Positions 60,361-64,000 of a stretch of 64,000 bases of DNA are shown here, piece by piece. This stretch comes from JALOKP01 sp963800865 (lineage in GTDB: Bacteria > Acidobacteriota > Polarisedimenticolia > J045). The stretch's first letter is position 1, and each line of letters begins with the position of its first letter. Where the stretch lies: contig CAWDCL010000003.1 of the NCBI GenBank assembly GCA_963800865.1, forward strand, positions 1 to 64,000. Reading direction: 5' to 3'. A model generated the notes under the pieces. That model had not been told where the DNA came from, did no database searches, and saw only the letters and a program-made list of their open reading frames with translations. The position numbers were made by a program, and so were the translations under genes.

Positions 60361-60597
60361 ATGGCCAAGAAGGCTGCCAAGAAGACCGCCGCGCCGAAGA
60401 CCGGCAAGGCGAAGGCTGTCGAAATGCTGCTCGTGATGAGCAAGGTCAAGGGCGCCCTCCGCGACCACGGGATGAACGTTGCGTCCGACGCTCCCGAGGC
60501 GCTGAACAAGGTGCTGTACGACCTCTGCGTGCGGGCGGCGAAGCTCGCCCAGGCCAACGGCCGCAAGACCATCCGCCCCTACGATTTCTACGTCTGA
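60361..60597 (+). CDS. Bacterial histone-fold protein
   Basis: 78 aa. A Lys/Ala-rich N-terminal tail (residues 1-20, MAKKAAKKTAAPKTGKAKAV) precedes a compact histone fold (21-78). A first helix (MLLVMSKVKGALRDHG) leads to a long central helix from SDAPEALNK to KLAQANG, and GRKTIRPYDF matches RxTxxxxD (R68, T70, D75), the archaeal-histone signature pairing loop 2 with helix 3. A single histone fold of this size with NFYB/HAP3-like character is known in some bacteria such as Bdellovibrio and Leptospira. GAGGAG ribosome site, AT-rich promoter and strong terminator suggest high expression. Likely a nucleoid protein. Confidence 0.85.
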   Translation: MAKKAAKKTAAPKTGKAKAVEMLLVMSKVKGALRDHGMNVASDAPEALNKVLYDLCVRAAKLAQANGRKTIRPYDFYV

Positions 60598-60610
60598 GGT
60601 GAGGTCTTGA

Positions 60611-60642
60611 GGGGGCGGCCGAAAGGCCGCCCCCCGCGTTTT
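60611..60642 (+). terminator. Rho-independent terminator after the histone gene
   Basis: GGGGGCGGCC, GAAA loop, GGCCGCCCCC: a perfect 10-bp stem with a GNRA-type tetraloop followed by GCGTTTT. It ends 14 bp after the stop codon, making the histone gene a single transcription unit. Confidence 0.9.
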
Positions 60643-60674
60643 CCGGCCTGGAGGCCCCCCTCGCGGGGTGCCCG

Positions 60675-61763
60675 TCAGGACGCCGTCACTTCGGCGAATC
60701 GCTGGAAGAGGTAGCGCAGTCGCGCCCTGTCCGCGGGCAGGACCAGGAACGAGTCTGCCGTGCCGGCGCGAGCCGCGCGGACGAGGTCGATCGTCGGCCG
60801 GTCCGAGCAGGCGACCACCAGCGCCGCGCGGCGCTTCGCGATCGCCGACTCCAGCCGCGACCGCAGGTCGATCGGTGAGCGGCTGACCACGAACAGGGCG
60901 CTCGCCTGCTGGCCCGCACCCCCCGTGGAATAGACGGGAAGCAGCTGGCACCCCGCCTCGGCGAGCGTCGCCCGCAGCGCTGCCATCGCGCGGTCCGACG
61001 GGTTCCCGACGACCTGCACCTTGATTCCTCGCGGGATCTCCGGCAGCGGGCCGACGGGATCGTGCGGGAAGGACGCCGCCGTCGCGGCGCCGTCCGGTGC
61101 GGCCTGTTCCTCGCCACGGTCCCCCTTCTCCTCGACGAGAACCTCGTTGGTATCGACGTCGTCCCGGGCGGCCAGGCGGATCGGGCCTTCCTTCAGATCG
61201 CTCGAGCCCAGGAGCAATGCCCCGGACTCGACGCCCTCGACCGAGAGCCGGAATCCGAGCACGTCCCATGGCAACCCGCGGTCGATCTCGCCGACCACGG
61301 CCGGCCAGGCGCCGGGGGTGATGCGGCGCACGTCGTCCCCGCGGCTGAAGGCCTGCGTCCCTTCCGGCGAGCGGGAGCGGACGATCTTCCCGGCGGTGCC
61401 GGCGACGATCCCCGCGACCTCTCCGATCGCGTCGCGCAGCACCTCCGGCACCTCGCCGGAGGCCAGGACCTCGCGCGCCTGCTCGGCATTCATGAGGCTG
61501 AACGCGGCCCCGGTCGCGACCGCAGCCGGAAGGTCCAGCGCGAGGAACATCGGCAGGGGGCCCCCGTCCGCATCCACGAACGGGAAGACGAACAGCTCCC
61601 GGCCGCCGAAAAGCCCCGGAAGATCGGCGTGGTCCGCCGGCAGCGCCTCGAGCTGCACCGGCCGGCCGACCAGCGCTTCGAGCGATTCCCGCAGCAATCC
61701 GGCGAGCGCCTCGGTCTCGCTGCGCAGCACGCGCGCGAGGATGCTGGGCGGGGCCTTGTCCAC
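60675..61763 (-). CDS. CheX/CheC-like phosphatase domain fused to a receiver-like domain
   Basis: 362 aa. The N-terminal 215 residues include VPEVLRDAIGEVAGIVAGTAGK, resembling the ExxN/E-type helix of CheC/CheX/FliY phosphatases. An acidic linker follows. The C-terminal 120 residues (VQVVGNPSDRAMAALRATLAEAG, ALVVACSDRPTIDLVRAARAG, DSFLVLPADRARLRYLFQRFA) have receiver-like topology with no obvious phosphoacceptor Asp pair. GTG 61763 with GGAG upstream. Adjacent to flagellar genes; probably chemotaxis or flagellar signalling. Assignment is tentative. Confidence 0.6.
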   Translation of the reverse strand: MDKAPPSILARVLRSETEALAGLLRESLEALVGRPVQLEALPADHADLPGLFGGRELFVFPFVDADGGPLPMFLALDLPAAVATGAAFSLMNAEQAREVLASGEVPEVLRDAIGEVAGIVAGTAGKIVRSRSPEGTQAFSRGDDVRRITPGAWPAVVGEIDRGLPWDVLGFRLSVEGVESGALLLGSSDLKEGPIRLAARDDVDTNEVLVEEKGDRGEEQAAPDGAATAASFPHDPVGPLPEIPRGIKVQVVGNPSDRAMAALRATLAEAGCQLLPVYSTGGAGQQASALFVVSRSPIDLRSRLESAIAKRRAALVVACSDRPTIDLVRAARAGTADSFLVLPADRARLRYLFQRFAEVTAS

Positions 61764-62017
61764 GCGATCGCTCCGCGAGGCTCCCCGGCGCCGCGCCGGT
61801 GGAGGCCTCCTCGAAGGTCGTTTCGGACGGGCGGGGAGTTGCTTGAGCGGGCCGTCGGGAAGCGCCGGAGGCGGCCGCGGGAGCGCGGCAGGCGGCGGCA
61901 CCCGGCAACTTCTGCCGGGGGGAGCGATCGCTGCCGCGCCGATCGGTTCGCTCCCGTGGCAGCGCCGCGGAAAGGCCGGAACCGCGCGCCGGCCGCGGGG
62001 CGCGCCGGCGCGCGCGT

Positions 62018-62033
62018 CGGCACGCTCCTTGCC
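62018..62033 (+). promoter_or_regulatory. Sigma-54-type promoter before the fliK-like gene
   Basis: CGGCACGCTCCTTGCC matches TGGCACG-N4-TTGC except the first T, with exact -24/-12 spacing. The predicted start site would be about 4 bases before the ATG at 62048, an unusually short leader. The 61764-62017 segment before it is GC-rich and shows no gene. Confidence 0.55.
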
Positions 62034-62047
62034 CTTGCCTGCGTGCC

Positions 62048-63527
62048 ATGCGTGTCGTCCCCGCAGCCATCGCGCCGTCCGTGCGCCCGTCCGAACCCGG
62101 TCCCGCGCCGGGTGGCGAGGCCGCGTCGCGGACCACGGCACCGGAGCGCGGGTTCGAGAGCGCGATCGAGGCCGCCGAACGGACGGGTGGCGCGGAGCCC
62201 CGGCGCGCAGATGCACGCGAGAAGCGCGCCGCCGACCGGGAGAGCCCGGCCGCCGAGCCGGCTCGCTCCGCGGCGGATCCAGCGAGCCAGGTTTCGTCGT
62301 CGCCGGTCGCCGCACCTGTCCGCCGCCGCACCGTCCGCCGCCGCGCCGGAGCAGGCCGCGCCGCAGGGCGGCTCGAGCACGCGCCTGCGCGGTCACGCCG
62401 CGCTGCTCGCGCGGCGCGCGGCGCTGCCCGGGGAGGGGGGCGCGCCCGATTCCGGCGGCGTGCGCGACGCCGGCGACGCCGGGGGAGCGCCGTCCGCGGC
62501 GTCCCGCGAGCGCGCCGCGCGCACCACCGCCCCGGCCGTGCTCGCCGCGATCCGGGGCGAGAGATGGCGCGGTGCCGAGCCCGGTGCGACCGGCCCGGAA
62601 GCCGGGGCGGCGCGGGCCTCCCGGACCGAGCGCCACTCCGCCGACGCCGCGATCGACGACGCCGCCACGGCGAACGCGACGCTGCGGGCGCGGATGGCCG
62701 GCACGCTGCTCGACGGGACCCGCAACGCGTCCGGCGCCACCGTCTCATTCGGCTCGGCCGGGTCACCTCAGCCGGACTCCGCTCCCGGGACGGGCTCGCC
62801 GGCGGACGCTGCCCGGCGCGCCGAGCGTGACGTCGCGTCCCAGCCCGCCCCCGCCGCGGCCGCGAACGAGACGCACGCCGCGGGCGACGCGCGGGCGCCG
62901 GCGCGCGCGACCGCGAGCCCGGCAGCGGGAGACGATCACGGCGGCGCGCAGGGTAACGCGCGCCGTTTCGGGGCACGGGCGGAGGAGGCCGCCCAGGCCG
63001 CAGGGGCCGCGGCTCGCGGCGGTCCGACCGGCCCGGCCGGCAGCACCGCGGCCGTTTCGACGGCCGCGCGCGGCGCATCCACGGCGATCGTCGAGCAGGT
63101 TGCGACCCGGCTCGCCCAGGCGGCCCCCGGGGGGGCGGTCACGATCCAGCTCGAGCCGGCCGATCACGGCCGCGTGCAGGTCACCTTCCGCTGGAGCGGC
63201 CGCGAACTGACGGTGCGGGTTGCGGCGGAGCAGGGCGAGGTGGCGGCGCTGCTCGCCGCGGACCTCGGGAAGCTCGAGACCTCCCTGTCGCGCCTCGCCG
63301 ACCCGGTCAAGGTCGAAGTCCCGGTCGACGGCTTCGCCGACCCGCGCTCGGGCGCCGGCGGCGGTCAACACGGCGCCGCGGCCGGCGAGCGCGCGCCCGA
63401 CGGCTCTCCGGCCGCGCGGCGCGACGCCGCGGAGCCGCACCCGGCGCGGCGCGGGCTCCCGGCCGGCCCCGACACGGCGCGCAACGGCGCTCCGGCCGGT
63501 GCCGTGCGGCTGGACGTTCTCACCTAG
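62048..63527 (+). CDS. fliK: FliK-like flagellar hook-length control protein, apparent frameshift near 62310
   Basis: The C-terminal Flg_hook domain is clear: VTIQLEPADHGRVQVTFRWSGRELTVRVAAEQGEVAALLAADLGKLETSL (about 63140-63290). The central part is Ala/Pro/Gly-rich, low-complexity sequence, as in FliK rulers. The natural-looking N-terminus (MRVVPAAIAPSVRPSEPG) lies in a different frame. Near 62310 an extra base seems to be present, since beyond that point the first frame becomes Arg-rich shadow and the hook frame becomes natural. The product would be about 490 aa if repaired. Followed by flgD as expected. Confidence 0.7.
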
Positions 63528-63596
63528 CACCCGGCAATTCCTTCCCACCGCGCCCGCGCGATCCCGCCGATCTGCCGTTCTTCGCGCCGCCGACGC

Positions 63597-63612
63597 TGGC
63601 ACGCCCGTTGCT
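63597..63612 (+). promoter_or_regulatory. Sigma-54 promoter of flgD
   Basis: TGGCACGCCCGTTGCT, a full match to the TGGCACR-N3-RTTGCW consensus. The transcription start is expected near 63624, about 15 bases before the flgD ATG at 63639, with the GAGGAG ribosome site in between. Confidence 0.85.
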
Positions 63613-63638
63613 CATCACCTCCGCGAGGAGAAAAAGGT

Positions 63639-64000
63639 ATGGACAGCGGTGCCAACGTCCTGCTCGACCCCAACGTCTACCGCGTCGTCCAGGGGGACAA
63701 CCCCTACGCGACGGGGAGCGAGTCGCTCGGCCGGAACGACTTCATCCGGCTGCTGGTCACGCAGCTCGAGAACCAGAACCCGCTCGATCCGCCCAAGGAC
63801 ACGGAGTTCGTCGCGCAGCTCGCGACCTTCTCCAGCCTCGAGCAGCTGATGGACCTCAACCAGCGGATCGACGCCGTGGCGCAGGGCCAGGCGCAGCTGG
63901 TCAACAGCCAGTCGCTGAACCTCGTCGGCAAGGCGGTGCTCGCGCCGGGCGACGGGAAGATCCAGCTGGACGAGGGGGGGGCGGACCGGGTCGTCTACAA
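63639..64000 (+). CDS. flgD: Flagellar hook assembly protein FlgD (partial, runs off the window)
   Basis: First 120 residues. FlgD N-terminal scaffold motif NDFIRLLVTQLENQNPLDPPKDTEFVAQLATFSSLEQLMDLN (about 32-73), then NLVGKAVLAPG leading into the FLG/Ig region. ATG 63639 with GAGGAGAAAAAGG upstream. Caps the growing hook; works with FliK and FlgE. The C-terminus lies beyond position 64000. Confidence 0.93.
   Translation, partial: MDSGANVLLDPNVYRVVQGDNPYATGSESLGRNDFIRLLVTQLENQNPLDPPKDTEFVAQLATFSSLEQLMDLNQRIDAVAQGQAQLVNSQSLNLVGKAVLAPGDGKIQLDEGGADRVVY

Noticed and set aside
61764..62017. Possible gene in the GC-rich gap between the CheX-like and fliK-like genes
   Set aside because: Only Arg-rich frames without ribosome sites; nothing beyond the promoter-like site at 62018 is seen.

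Overview
The window is a very GC-rich bacterial chromosome segment from a flagellated Gram-negative organism. Supporting signs are a FadL-type outer-membrane porin, lipoyl synthase, sigma-54-type promoters before flagellar genes, and Tat or Sec exported surface proteins. A C-terminal module ending in Cys-Pro on large surface proteins, DUF1800/DUF1501 pairs, TMTC-type membrane proteins and DUF1343 enzymes are a combination I associate with Acidobacteriota-like or other little-cultured lineages. That placement is an inference. No rRNA or tRNA was seen.

Region 1 (1-5.3 kb) is a fragment of an integron cassette array. Four attC sites separate small + strand cassette genes. Two attC sites are interrupted at the same internal point by near-identical 1,399-bp IS1111-group (IS110 superfamily) elements. 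The 3' noncoding end of each element can be read as a bridge/seekRNA: its donor loop matches both element termini, and its target loop in copy 1 matches 10 nt of attC right up to the insertion point. The integrase gene would lie left of position 1, and the window begins exactly at an IS end.

Region 2 (5.3-30 kb) is mostly housekeeping and accessory metabolism. It holds a RibD-like reductase, a DUF1254/DUF1214 protein, and an operon running CNNM transporter - CvpA - metallopeptidase - NamZ-like muramidase. It then has a rhomboid protease, an FHA-GAF-PP2C phosphatase, FadL, an FAD oxidase, a GIY-YIG nuclease and an operon ending in lipA. DinB follows, then a coupled operon of acyl-ACP desaturase, CYTH protein and MurU-like and AmgK-like MurNAc-recycling enzymes. 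NamZ, AmgK and MurU together would form a muropeptide salvage route.

Region 3 (30-50.7 kb) is a cell-surface block. It carries an IPT-repeat DUF1800 protein with its DUF1501 partner, two tandem fibre-like paralogs with a related 178-aa secreted protein and a 17-codon deletion remnant of it. A propeller-sensor two-component system, a VapBC-like pair, a decayed LssY_C pseudogene and a giant 14-repeat FG-GAP protein complete it. Several genes show apparent single-base frameshifts.

Region 4 (50.7-64 kb) contains a GT2/TMTC glycosylation pair, a corrinoid uptake and adenosylation operon, an ECF sigma/anti-sigma/Spy-like module, a second TMTC protein and a 78-aa bacterial histone-fold protein with its own terminator. 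It ends with a chemotaxis/flagellar cluster: CheX-like-receiver fusion, fliK-like gene and the start of flgD.
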